From assembly GCA_018398815.1 (NCBI GenBank), contig CM031628.1:3160256-3224255 (forward strand): a stretch of DNA of 64,000 nucleotides, given 5' to 3'. A program made the translations under genes and the position numbers. Positions within the stretch are counted from its first letter, which is position 1. Each line of letters starts with the position of its first letter. Below the pieces are notes generated by a model, which ran no database searches, had not been told where the DNA came from, and was given only the letters and a program-made list of their open reading frames with translations. This document shows, one piece after another, positions 12,660 to 22,573 of this stretch. The stretch comes from Conus ventricosus (lineage: Eukaryota > Mollusca > Gastropoda > Neogastropoda > Conidae).

Positions 12660-12815
12660 CACAATGGATGGTTGTGTGTGCGTGCGTCTGTCGTCTGCCT
12701 TTGGTCTTCCTGTCTGTTTGTCATTCTGTCTGTTTGTCGTCTGTTTGTCTGTCTCTCTGTCAGTTTGTTTGTTTGTTTGTCTCTTTGTCTGTCCGCTCTT
12801 TGTCTGTGTGCATCA
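12660..12815. repeat. TGTC microsatellite
   Basis: An imperfect TGTCTGTT array, also inside the inferred intron 12490-12871. Confidence 0.85.
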
Positions 12816-12871
12816 GACCAGCCAGGGTGAGGTGTACAGTGACGTCATGTCATCATGATCATGCGTTTCAG

Positions 12872-13105
12872 GTGCCCCCCAGTCAGGACACCGGTTTCTC
12901 TGTCCTGACCTTCCTGAGCACGTGACGCCGACGTCCTCGTGCGGGTCTGAGTGGTCACGGTGTACCGGCCAGGGCGTGTCACGTCCCCCCAGTGAGAGTG
13001 ATGCAGAGGACCTGGCCCTGGCCGCACTGACCAGTCATCGTCACACACTGGCTCAATGTCCAGGGCTGGAGAGGCGTGGTCAAGCGATGGGATTGGGGTG
13101 TTGGT
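12872..13105 (+). CDS. Candidate second (terminal) host exon
   Basis: The segment starts after a possible acceptor (GTTTCAG at 12865-12871). In the phase left by the donor at 12489 it stays open for about 77 codons to a stop at 13103-13105. The encoded stretch is rich in Ser, Pro and His and includes SESDAEDLALAAL. The phase match and the clean GC-rich composition support a spliced gene, but the polypyrimidine tract is weak and I recognise no domain. Transcript evidence is lacking. Confidence 0.3.
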
Positions 13106-13219
13106 GACTTTCAGTCATGTCCAGGTCCACCAGTTTTCTGTGTGTCATTGAGTGACACCACCACAGGACAGCCCGTCACCGGTGTCACACCCGCCACACC
13201 TCGTCACCAACGGCTTCAT

Positions 13220-13500
13220 GTCTCTCCCCCCCCCCCCCCCCCTTCCTGCTCTTCATCTTTCTCTTCTTCTTTCTTTCCCTTCCTCTTTCCTTTCCTCCTT
13301 TGTTTCTTCTTCTTTCCTTTGTCCTGTCTTCCGTTCCAATCATCACCTCTTTGTTCACTCTTTTCTTCATTCCCTTTGTCCTTTCCTCGTTCATTTCGTC
13401 CGTCTGTTCTTCTTCGTGACATTCGCTTACATTCATTCCTTCTTCCGTCTGCACTCTTCATTCTGTCTGTCTGTCTGTCTTTCTTATTGTACTCATTTAC
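13220..13500. repeat. Poly-C plus TTCC/TCTT pyrimidine tract
   Basis: A C run at 13227-13243 and then about 250 bases of imperfect CTT/TTCC words, ending in GTCTGTCTGTCTG at 13460-13480. Confidence 0.8.
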
Positions 13501-13594
13501 ACAGTGACGTCAAACACTGAACTCGTGTGACAGGAGAGCGCGCGCCGTGGGTATTTTTAACACACTGCGGCAGACTCAAGAATCCGACCTGTTT

Positions 13595-13715
13595 TTCAAC
13601 TTTTTTTTTGTCTCTGTCTGTCTCTTTCCTCTGTCTGTCTGTCTTCTGTCTGTCTCCTCTCTCTCTCTCTCTCTCTCCTCTCTCTCTCATGTCTCTCTCT
13701 CTCTCTCCTTTAAAA
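13595..13715. repeat. TCTG and CT microsatellites
   Basis: TCTGTCTG arrays followed by pure CTCTCT runs. Confidence 0.85.
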
Positions 13716-13744
13716 ACATTTTGTATATAGTTTAGTACCCCAAG

Positions 13745-13890
13745 AAGGTCTATTTATTATACATGTACATATGTTGATCCTAATATGCTAGAGAATTGTC
13801 TGGTTGATCATGTACTTCGGCTCACGGCTAATTATGTTCTTTTGTCTGGTGATTTTAATGGTAGAACCTGTAATGTTTCACAGAACTTTG
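13745..13890 (+). mobile_element. LINE endonuclease fragment
   Basis: An open frame reads through a stretch that includes DPNMLENCLVDHVL and the hallmark LLSGDFNGRT. The (G)DFN(A/G)RT sequence is the conserved catalytic-site motif of the apurinic-endonuclease-like domain in non-LTR retrotransposons. Upstream, a Pro-Arg-Arg-Ser-Ile-Tyr-Tyr stretch resembles the usual Y-x-P-x-G-S segment in degraded form. About 45 residues are preserved. Sequence on both sides is unrelated, so this is a small relic whose family cannot be fixed. Confidence 0.6.
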
Positions 13891-13954
13891 AAAACCATTT
13901 GAATTTAGGTGTGTGTACTGAAGTCAGCCTCGTCACTGTCGACAGACATCTCAA

Positions 13955-14150
13955 GACAGTTTGGTCAATAAATATGGCAAATCACTGTTAAACATGTGCA
14001 CTCTTTGAAACGGCGTGTGTCAGTTTGTCAATGAATATGCAAATCACTGTTAAACATGTGCATTTCTTTGAAACGGCGTGTGTCAGTTTGGTCAATGAAT
14101 ATGCAAATCACCGTAAACATGTGCATTCTTTGAAACGGCTTGTTCATGTG
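13955..14150 (+). repeat. ~65-bp minisatellite, three units
   Basis: Three successive copies of a unit containing TTTGAAACGGCGTGTGTCAG, GTCAATGAATATGCAAATCA and TAAACATGTGCA, near 13957-14020, 14021-14085 and 14086-14150. They differ mainly by single-base indels. An AATAAA hexamer at about 14272-14277 lies downstream, but no gene is evident. Confidence 0.85.
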
Positions 14151-14344
14151 ACCTGAAGGTTGCTACAAATATCGTTTGTGATTTTAGAAGCAGTGCTCGT
14201 TGATATTTTTTTAATTTGTTTTATTTTTTTTATGTCTGATGATGTGTATGCCTTTTCTTGTGACTCTTGTTAATAAAGGGTTCTACGCACACATTGAATG
14301 AAATTATTTATCTCAGTTTTTTGTCCATAGACATTCAAATAAAA

Positions 14345-14400
14345 TTCTTATTACTCCCCCCCCCCCCCCCCTCTCATCTCTCTCTCTCTTGTCTCTCATG
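14345..14400. repeat. Poly-C and CT microsatellite
   Basis: A C run of about 17 bases followed by CTCATCTCTCTCTCT. The surrounding 14160-14590 holds nothing I can assign. Confidence 0.8.
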
Positions 14401-14594
14401 TTACATCATATCACATGATAAAAGTGAACAGACAAATTTATCCACAGAATAAAGATGTAAACATCTTTCGTGTGGTTTCTTGTTTTATTTAATGCAGGCA
14501 TTCCATGGTAAATCCACACGTTATAGTAGCCATCATCCATGTTTTGCGTGTTACACCGATGATTTTTTTGTTGTTGTTATGTAATCACACATAT

Positions 14595-14700
14595 GTGGTG
14601 TGTTTTAAATGGTGACATTCTTTACAATCCACACAAATCTGGTGTGTTTTAAACATGATGACACTTTACAATCCACACAAAATGTAGTGTGTTTTAAAGG
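14595..14700 (+). repeat. ~45-bp direct repeat, 2.3 units
   Basis: The words GGTGTGTTTTAAA and CTTTACAATCCACACAAA alternate twice, followed by a third TAGTGTGTTTTAAA. Confidence 0.75.
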
Positions 14701-14759
14701 ACTAAACATAGCAACAGTCATTTCAATAATCACATCTGGAAACATATCAACTATCGCTG

Positions 14760-15131
14760 CGTGCAACACACACGAGAACAATGCACACACAAGCAGACAC
14801 ATGCGCATTCACACATACATACACATGCATGGGCCATGCGTGTGCACGCGCACACACACATGCACACACACAAACACAAACACACACCACCTACACAGAA
14901 GAATGAACACAAGTATGCACACACAGTTTACTTACACGCATGTGTGGCGCACACAAACACACACATGCACACACACATACACACACATGCACGCGCACGT
15001 GCGCACCACAACATGCATAACATACGCACACATGTGCATGCTACATGCACCTCAGTTACCTACAAACGCACTCACACAAACACACACACACATGCACACA
15101 ACACACACACATGCACACACACACACACACA
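14760..15131. repeat. CA-rich microsatellite, 5' flank of the LTR element
   Basis: An imperfect CACACA/CATGCACACA array, ending as a pure CA run immediately before the LTR start at 15132. The array resumes right after the 3' LTR at 22574, so the retrotransposon appears to have inserted inside it. Confidence 0.85.
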
Positions 15132-15215
15132 TGAGGAAGAGCGCTCTGGAGATTTTTAAAAGAAATTATCCGGTACATTTAGTCACGGGATAGAAATTCA
15201 CTCCTTACACCTGTG
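15132..15215 (+). repeat. Remnant of 5' LTR
   Basis: The segment begins TGAGGAAGAGCGCTCTGG and matches the first ~84 bases of the LTR copies at 20288 and 21540, through TTACACCTGTG. It is followed directly by gag-like coding sequence, so the rest of the LTR and the leader, including the primer-binding site, are missing. Confidence 0.75.
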
Positions 15216-15218
15216 AAA

Positions 15219-16330
15219 GGGAACAGGAGAAAGAGATTCAGATGAAAGAAAGAGAACAGGAGAGAGAACACCAGCGGCAGTTGGACAATAAGAGACTGGA
15301 AATGGACAAGGAAGAAAAAGAGAAAATAAACAGCTTGAAAACGAAGAAAAAGAGAAAATAAGACAGCTCGAAAACGAAGAAAAAGAGAAAATAAGAGCTC
15401 TGAAAAAGAGAAAATAAGAGATCTCGAAGAACTGGATAGAATCAGAAAACATGGACTGGAGTTGAAAAAACTGAGCATGGTGCTCAGGCGCACAGAAAAT
15501 GAAGGTGAAGGACCTAAGTGCCCTCCCCATAAATCCCCATACATCCCTAAACTACCTGCTTTGGATGAGCAAAGAGATGATATTGATTCTTTCTTGTTTC
15601 GATTTGAAACACATGCTGCAACATGTAACTGGCCAAAAGACAGATGGGTGCTCTATGTTGCTTCTCTTTTCGTGGAGGTGCTCTATCATTGTATCACTCA
15701 CTGTCGCTAAACAACTGTCACCTGGGAGATTTGAAAGTGAGCTTTTAAAGAAATTTCGATGTACCAAGGAAGGTTTTCGTGAGAAATTTCGCTCGTTCGA
15801 CCAACGTGACTGAATCTTTCGCAGCTTTTTTGATCCGTACTGGCCATTTATTAGACAGATGATAAGTTGTCTAAAATTCCACAAAATTTTGCCGATCCTC
15901 CGTGACCTTTTCTGCAAGAGCAAATTTTGCACAGTGTTTCCAAAGACCTGCAATTTTTCTTCGGAACGTTCATTCAAAAGTGCAGAACTATGACACATTG
16001 CTGACCAGTACAAAGTGCAGACTATGACACATTGCTGACCATGTACAAAAGTGCAGAACTATGACACATTGCTGACCAGTACAAAAGTGCACACCCAGGG
16101 AAAACTTTTGCTCGAAAGCAGAGTTCAAAGTGTATGACACGAATGTTGGTTACGTTGCATCAAACCAAGACAACTTCCACGATCAGCGTAGTCCGTAGAT
16201 ATCAGCGCGTCGAGGTTCCTATCGTGCACAAACCAGTCCGGATTTCAAATCCGACCCAGGCTCAGCAAGCACAACCACAGAGACAAACCTTGGCAACATG
16301 AACAGCGCGGTTTTGGTAACCATGGAGTCT
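15219..16330 (+). pseudogene. gag polyprotein of the LTR element (broken)
   Basis: This would form the particle shell of the element. The N-terminal part (15219-15460) encodes a highly charged Glu/Lys/Arg coiled-coil-like stretch in several frames. At about 15543-15660 comes the gag core segment with KLPALDEQRDDIDSFLFRF and NWPKDRW, the pattern seen in many Ty3/gypsy and SCAN-related gag proteins. At about 15720-15860 follow SPGRFESELLKKFR-like and FAAFLIRTGHLLDR-like residues in other frames. At least four frameshifts interrupt it, so no intact protein is possible from this sequence. Some of the frameshifts may be assembly error. Confidence 0.65.
15978..16090 (+). repeat. ~36-bp tandem repeat inside gag
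   Basis: Three units of GTGCAGAACTATGACACATT followed by GCTGACCAGTACAAAA. The third unit runs into GTGCACACCC. Confidence 0.85.
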
Positions 16331-16349
16331 TCTACTCGTGTGCTCTCAC

Positions 16350-16640
16350 AGGCAATAAGGATGTACAATGCTGGACATGTGGCTGTCGTTTCCTACAAAT
16401 GAGACACTTGCCCTTAGGCACAGAAAGGAAATGTGGCTGAAACAGTTTCAGAGAAAACATCTGAACATGTGCTGGTATCACAGATCTAAAGAATAGCCTT
16501 CTTATTGAAGACTGTGCCATCAATGGATTTTCAGGCACTTTACTTAGAGACACAAGCTGTACAACACCAGGTGTGGGAAGTCTTTTGTACAGCTAACCAG
16601 TACACATGGTGAAGACAGAATAGTCGCTCCCTTTGGTGGG
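16350..16640 (+). pseudogene. Zinc-knuckle-like and aspartic protease region
   Basis: At about 16358-16400 a CWTCG stretch resembles the first half of a nucleic-acid-binding CCHC knuckle, with the remaining ligands lost. At about 16497-16575 a protease-like segment reads EDCAINGFSGTLLRDTSC, where DTS replaces the usual DTG of retroviral-type aspartic proteases. Position and spacing between gag and integrase fit the family. The segment is short and frame-broken, so the call rests mainly on context. Confidence 0.45.
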
Positions 16641-16999
16641 AAGATTGAGTCATTCCCCCTGGCTGACATAAATGTTGGTACCCCCCACTCTAACAGGTTC
16701 TTTGATAGCTTGTGTCATTGAAGACCTGGTCACGATCTCCATTCTTGGTAACTTGCCCTGGTGTAAAAACTGCTTGTGGTGGACAGGGTGGTTCATTTGT
16801 TTGTTGACACTCATGTTTTGGTGACTACCAGGCACAGCAAAGAGACTCTGGCAGCCAATAAGCCTTTAAATGTACCTGACATGTCTGGTTTGAACGTGAC
16901 GCCAGAAAAACCTCAAACAGCTACAAAAGTCTGACACAAAACTTGCTTCTGTTTCGAAGTGCCACAAGTGCAAATACAGACCAAAACAAAACACACTAT

Positions 17000-18175
17000 G
17001 TTTGTCAAAGATGATATTTTGTATCATGTTTTTGAAGGTGATGTGGAACATGTCATGCAGTTTTGTACCAGAAAGTTTGAAAACATGTGGTGTTGAAGAC
17101 AGTCTCATGATGCTGTCATGTCTGGACATTTTGGTGTGAGACGTACATTAGTGCGCGTTTGACTTCATTTTTTTGGCCTGATGTAAGGAAAGATGTCAGA
17201 GGTACTGTAATCATGTGATGTTTGCCAAAAAACTGTACCCAGAGGAAGAGTGCCATGTGCACCCTTGGAGAAGATGCCAATCATTTACAGAACCTTTTAA
17301 GAGGATTGCAATTGATCTGGTTGGCCCCTTAAACCAGCATCCTCATCAGGACATCAGTGGGTGTTGACTATTTTTGATGCAGCCACACGGTACCCAGAAG
17401 CTTTCCCTCCTGAAAAAGATAGACACAGTGACAGTGCAGAAGCTTTGTGGGAGTGTTTTGTAGGATGGGTTGTCCTGCGGAAATCCATCGACTGCGGCAC
17501 CCAGTTTGTGTTGAAACTCATGACCGAGGTCTACCGTGTGTTGGGTGTTGTTCCCTCTACCACCTCACCCTACCACACCCCCAGTCTAATGGACTGGTGG
17601 AAATGTTTACATGGTACCCTTAAGGCACATGTTACACAAAAAGCCACTTGATTGTCCCAAAGACTGGGATAGATACATTCCCGCACTCTTGTGTTTTCCT
17701 ACCGTGAACTGCCAAATGCAAGTACAAGGCTTTCCCCCTTTAAATGTTGTTTGTCGCTGTCCCCGAGGACCAATGCAGATCCTCGCTCAGAACTGGTCAG
17801 GAACCATCAGTCTGAAGATGACAAACTTTTGTTTGAGTATGTGTTTGACCTAAAAAAACAAAGATTGTTGACACATGTACTCTGGCCAGGAACAGGTGAA
17901 GTTGTCTGCCCAAAGCATAAAATGTAATGCTGACAAAAAGCAAAGGTCGCACTTTAGCTCCTGGAGACCAGGTTTGAAGTTGCTATCTGATATAAGACAG
18001 TAAAGTTAGGTGAAATGGAAAGGACCATACAAATTGCTGGAAAAAACAGGTCCTGTGGATTACAGAATTGACATGAATGGTGATGGAAAAGTTTTCCACA
18101 TAAACATGTTGAAGTTATATCACGTTAGACAGGCAGATTTGTGCATTACTGTCAATTCCAGTGTGCAGGTGAATT
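17000..18175 (+). pseudogene. Integrase with GPY-type C-terminal domain, upstream of RT
   Basis: Integrase joins the cDNA copy to host DNA. At about 17105-17240 are an HDAVMSGHFGVRRT-like His pair and CDVCQKTV, forming the HHCC zinc finger. The catalytic core follows: the first Asp in VLTIFDAATRYPEAF (17361-17406), the second in the SIDCGTQFV stretch (about 17488-17514, where the usual DxGTQF is DCGTQF), and the Glu region near 17590-17630 within a shifted HGTLKA segment. At 18005-18120 a WKGPYKLLEKTGPVDYRID stretch and HINMLKLYH identify the GPY module typical of Ty3/gypsy (chromovirus and Gmr1-like) integrases. Several stops and frameshifts interrupt it. Confidence 0.8.
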
Positions 18176-18354
18176 AACCAGAATTGTCTTGATGTTTGTT
18201 CTTTTGATGATTTAAAGGACATACTTACCTGTGGAATATCTGACTGTATATCCAACCAGACAAAAGATGCTGGTGAGAGTGTGATGCATGCTGCATCAGT
18301 GGTGTGGTTCAGGAACCAACGACCATGACGTCACTCTACCGACCTGTCCTCAGT

Positions 18355-19200
18355 AAAAAATGAGACTTACAGGACGTTCACATTGACCAGTCATTGACAG
18401 AAGACAAAACACATGACCTGGAGGCTATTTTTTCAGACTTTTCTGACATTCTTACTGACAAGCCTGGAAACGCAACAGCTGTTGACCCACACTGCATTGT
18501 TTTGACCAGTGACATACCAGTCAGGTTAAACCTTACCCCTTCCCTTCTCCACACGACAGGTTGTTGAGAATGAGTGAAAGCAATGTTAAACATGGTATGA
18601 TGAGCCATCTACTTCTGCATATTGTGCCCTGTTGTGCCGTTTCTAAACCAGATGGTTCTGTGCGCTTTGTATAGATTACAGAGTGTTGAACAAAAAATCA
18701 CTGTTTTGACTGTGACCCATCCCTGATATTGAGGAATTGTTTTGTGTCAGTTGTCGAAAGCCAAATACTTTGTGAAAATAGACTTGACAAAGGATATTGG
18801 CAGATTCCGATTGATCCAGTGACAAGCACAAGACAGCTTTTCAGACACCTATGGGTTTATTTCAGTGGACAAGGATGCCTTTTGGCTTGAAAAATGCACC
18901 AGCTACTTTTGCTCGCATGAAGAGACAACTATGTTTGCATGAGAATGTTGCGATCAGTTTTTTTGGATGATATTTTGATTGCGCAAGAAGACTGGTGTGC
19001 ATTGTCGTGTTCCTTGTGGCAGGTGTTACAGAAACTAACTGATTTGGGGTTGACTGCCCGACCAAGCAAACTGTTTGCTGGATTCCAACAGTTGGAATTT
19101 TGGGACATTCCTTGTCGATTGCTTTACAACCTGAACAGAAAAAGGTTGACAAGATTTTAGAGTATTCAGGTCCCTAAGACCAAGAGACAGGTGCGTTCTC
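18355..19200 (+). pseudogene. Reverse transcriptase of the LTR element (broken)
   Basis: The polymerase domain follows the integrase. Visible landmarks are a leader with DLEAIFSDFSDILTDKPGN (about 18415-18470), a shifted DYRVLNKK-like segment (18670-18700), KIDLTKG and WQIPID (about 18776-18820), the [14 protein letters not shown] stretch (about 18876-18918), and the catalytic FLDDILIA box (18957-18985). The active-site Asp pair is kept, but at least six frame changes separate the blocks. The gypsy-type MPFGLKNAP box distinguishes it from copia. Confidence 0.8.
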
Positions 19201-19379
19201 TGTTAGGTTGTTAATCTACTACAGGCGCTACATACCTAACTTTGCATCTGTCACGGCTCCTCTCACTGATCTCACCAAAGAAATGGTAAACGGTCAATTT
19301 CATGGTATCAGGACGTCAGATCGTCCTGCAGACAATACAAAGCTGCTGTCATCATTCCCAGTGTTGATTCATTCCAGAC

Positions 19380-19690
19380 TTGGATAAGGATTTTCTTGTG
19401 AGAACAGATGCTACTGTACTGGTATGGGAGCTGGCTCTCATGCAGAGAACGAGGTTTGCTACATCCAGTGGTTTGCAAGCAAAAAGTTCACAGACGCTCA
19501 GACAAGGTATTCCTACTGTGGAAAGAGAATGCTTGGCCATTGTGTGGCACCTCCAAGTTCACACGTTGCCTTTTAGGCAATCCATCATCTTGCAGACTGA
19601 CCACAAGCCTTTGACCTTTTTGAAGGCGTCAAAAAAAAAAAAAAAGATTGTTGAGATGGTCATTGGCAATTCAAGAGTACAGTTTTGAGG
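19380..19690 (+). pseudogene. RNase H domain of the LTR element (broken)
   Basis: Landmarks in order are LVRTDAT (about 19397-19417), a shifted GAALMQR-like stretch, ERECLAIVW (19521-19547) and TDHKPLTFLKASK (about 19596-19634), then an RLLRW-like and EYSFE-like end in another frame. This is the standard RNase H signature after a Ty3/gypsy RT. No integrase follows, so the domain order is inverted relative to canonical members. The C-terminal third occurs again at 20909-21005. Confidence 0.8.
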
Positions 19691-19699
19691 TGTCGCCTA

Positions 19700-20287
19700 T
19701 TCTGGAAAATGCAATGTTTTGCAGATTTATTGATCTAGATCATGATTTGTGATGTATGTCATGAACTTTTGCTGTCTTTTTCAACTTCTGGTGTGATGGA
19801 TGTGTGAATTATGAATTCCAGTGTTTATATTTCATTCTTTGTGTGTAATGTGTATGTATGTGATATTATGCCCACACTGTCAATTTACTTGAATGAAGGT
19901 TGCCTTGGTGATTTGGATTTGGACTGCATTGTTTCACATGTGTATTCTGCACCATGATGGGTGTGAAGGATTTGAATGGAGCGTTGATTTTTTTGACAAT
20001 GTCTGCTCTGACATGTATGACACTGTGTGTGGATCAGTCATTGGTGTTGCTCTGACATGTAGTGACACTGTGTGTGGATACAGTCATTGGTGTTGCTATG
20101 TACAAGCCAGCGCTTGGGTAACATGTTTGGTATTCTTATGTACTTGGACGACTATAGAAGATTGGATTTCATGAATTTGACAATGTGTTATGTAATTTTC
20201 TGGTAAGTGATTATTTTTGGACAGAGTAATGATAATTTGTCTCCTAAAACTTTGATGGACAAAGTTTTTTTTTCCCCCGGTTGGGGT
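19700..20287 (+). other. 3' untranslated region of the LTR element, first copy
   Basis: No protein domain is visible. The sequence ends at CCCCCGGTTGGGG (about 20274-20286), immediately before the LTR. This may serve as a degenerate polypurine tract, although only the GG-TT-GGGG part is purine-rich. The same sequence recurs at 21005-21539. Confidence 0.5.
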
Positions 20288-20908
20288 TGTCAGGAAGAGC
20301 GCTCTGGAGATTTGAAAAGAAATTATCCGGGTACATTTAGTCACCGGGATAGAAAATTCACCCTTACACCTGTGTGTGGACAGAGCAATCATTTTGAACG
20401 CGAGTGCTGTTCAAGCACGCAATTGTGTGACTGTCTCTTTTCTTGTCAGACTGCCAGAAGACAGCCTGGAGAGCAGATGGGCGCTGTTAGTTAGCCTGGC
20501 TTGGTACGGGCTAGTAGGTGATTCAGGTCAGGGAAAGTCTCATTCCCCCTGATGTAATTTGTAAAGCATGCACCAAGTGCTAGTGTAGACTAGGTGTCTA
20601 CGGTCTGAAAAGTAAGTGTTAATTCGCTTATAATTTCACCAGGCAGTGGAGACTGGAAGATTTAAGGGTATAATTTCATTCTTTAAATTGCTCTAAAGTT
20701 TTGCTTTGATGTTCATTGTACTAGTCTACATAGTGTGTTCTTTCCTAAAATGTATATAAACGTTGAAAATGTTCATAAATCTGTTTAGGTTTATAAAGTT
20801 AATTGTCTTTGTAAATATTAACTGCATTTGAAGAGAGATGACTTTCATCTTGCTTTCTAAAGATCTATTGGCAAACTATTTTGAAAGCATAAACTCGAAG
20901 TTTAATTG
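20288..20908 (+). repeat. Partial LTR inside the tandem duplication
   Basis: Starts TGTCAGGAAGAGCGC and matches 21540-22165 closely, differing by single-base indels. It stops after CGAAGTTTAATTGT, where the second copy of the RNase H end begins (AAGGCCTTGACC). It lacks the last ~400 bp of the LTR. Confidence 0.75.
20753..20760 (+). promoter_or_regulatory. TATA-box candidate of the LTR (first copy)
   Basis: TATATAAA lies about 465 bases into the LTR, a plausible U3 promoter position. The same word is at 22011-22018 in the second copy. Confidence 0.45.
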
Positions 20909-21539
20909 TAAGGCCTTGACCTTTTGAAGGCGTCAAAAACAAAAAACAGTAGATTGTTGAGATGGTCATTGGCAATTCAAGAGTACAGTTTTGAGTGTCG
21001 CCTATTTCTGGAAAATGCAATGTTTTTGCAGATTTACTATCTGATCGTGATTTGTGATGTATGTCATGAACTTTTGCTGTCTTTTTCAACTTCTGGTGCG
21101 ATGGATGTGTGAATTATGAATTCAGTGTTTAATATTTCATTCTTTGTGTGTATGTGTATGTATGTGATTATGCCCGTCACGCAATTTACTTGAATGAAGG
21201 TTTGCCTGGTGATTTGGATTGGACTGCATTGTTTCACTGTGTATTCTGCACCATGATGGTGTGAAGGATGTTGAGGAGCGTTGATTTTTTTGACATGTCT
21301 GCTCTGACATGTAGTGACACTGTGTGTGGATACAGTCATTGTGTTGCTCGTACAGAGCCAGCGCTTGGGTAACATGTTTGGTTTTTCTTATGTACTTGGA
21401 TGATTATAGAAGATTGGATTTCATGAATTTGACAATGATTGTTATGTATTTTCTGGTAAGTGATTATTTTTGGGACAGAGTAATGATAATTTGTCTCCTA
21501 AAACTTTGATGGACAAAGTTTTTTTCCCCCGGTTGGGGT
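20909..21539 (+). repeat. Tandem duplicate of RNase H end and 3' untranslated region
   Basis: From AAGGCCTTGACC onward this repeats 19606-20287. The RNase H end is better preserved here: LRWSLAIQEYSFECR reads in one frame at about 20958-21002. The duplicated unit, including the LTR part, is about 1.25-1.3 kb. Confidence 0.75.
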
Positions 21540-22573
21540 TGTCAGGAAGAGCACTCTGGAGATTTGAAAAGAAATTATCCGGGTACATTTAGTCACGGGA
21601 TAGAAAATTCACCCTTACACCTGTGGTGTGGTCAGAGGCAATCATTGTGAACGCGAGTGCTGTTCAGAGCACGCAATTGTGTGACCGTCTCTTTTCTTAT
21701 CAGACTGCCAGAAGACAGCCTGGAGAGCAGATGGGCGCTGTTAGTTAGCCTGGCTTGGTAGCGGCTAGTAGGTGATTTCAGGTCAGGGAAAGTCTCATTC
21801 CCCTGAGTGTAATTTGTAAATACAGCACCAAGTGCTAGTGTAGACTAGGTGTCTACGGTCTGAAAAGTAAGTGTTAAATTCGCTTATAATTTCACCAGGC
21901 AGTGGAGACTGGAAGATTTAAGGTAATATTTTCATTCTTATAAATTGGCTCTAAAGTTTTGCTTTGATGTTCATTGTACTTAGTCTACATATGTGTTCTT
22001 TCCTAAAATGTATATAAACATTGATAATGTTCATAAACCTGTTTAGGTTTATAAAGTTAATTGTCTTAGTAAATTATTAACTGCATTTGAAGAGAGATGA
22101 CTTTCATCTGCTTTTCTGAAGACTTTTAGCAAACTATTTTGAAAGCATAAACTCGAAGTTTAATTGTTAAATTGTTGGAGAGAGGCTTTAAGGAACTTTG
22201 TATCTTACATTAGATTCTAGTTCCAGAGCGCTCGTTCCTGGGAAATGCCTGGTTTTTGTGAGTGAGACTGGGAAGGATTTCCGAACGTATCTCCCTGTGA
22301 CTGCAGATGGGGCGTGTTGGTGTTGTGAACTGTTTGAAGCGCTGCAGTGTGCTAGTTTGAGTGCGACACGTCGCTGCAAAACAAGTACAGTGTATAGGGT
22401 GAAAGAGTTTTGAGTAAATGTGAAAGTGTTGTGTAGTTTTGTTTGGTTGATTTTGTTTATTGCTTGTCTTTGAGTCTAGTTGTAAATAGTAAACGAGGAG
22501 GATTGCTGGATTCATGTGTATGTGTCTGTTGAGCACCTTGTGAGAAGAGTGAGTGGACTGCGTGAACTTGACA
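21540..22573 (+). repeat. 3' LTR, about 1.03 kb
   Basis: Begins TGTCAGGAAGAGCAC and most likely ends at CTTGACA just before the CA microsatellite, giving TG...CA termini. TATATAAA at 22011-22018 is a candidate core promoter. Because the flanks are simple repeat, a target-site duplication cannot be recognised. The open frame at 22198-22413 lies within the LTR and is not a gene. Confidence 0.7.

Larger units (their letters stand above)
15132..22573 (+). mobile_element. Ty3/gypsy-superfamily LTR retrotransposon with Gmr1-like domain order
   Basis: Domains in order are gag, a zinc-knuckle-like stretch, protease, integrase (HHCC zinc finger, D,D,E core, GPY-type C-terminus), then reverse transcriptase and RNase H. 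Canonical Ty3/gypsy elements place the integrase last; the order here is copia-like. Yet the GPY module and the RT motifs ([16 protein letters not shown]) are of gypsy type. That combination is the published hallmark of Gmr1-type elements. The coding region is broken by many frameshifts and stops. The 5' LTR keeps only about 84 bp, no primer-binding site is visible, and the last third (RNase H end, 3' untranslated region, LTR start) is present twice in tandem. The element is flanked on both sides by CA microsatellite. Confidence 0.8.

Noticed and set aside
14130..14280. Host gene 3' end suggested by AATAAA near 14272
   Set aside because: There is no coding sequence upstream except a LINE relic and a minisatellite, and AATAAA is common in AT-rich DNA.
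15132..22573. Ty1/copia assignment based on domain order alone
   Set aside because: The GPY integrase module, [12 protein letters not shown] and RNase H motifs are of gypsy type, so order alone is misleading.
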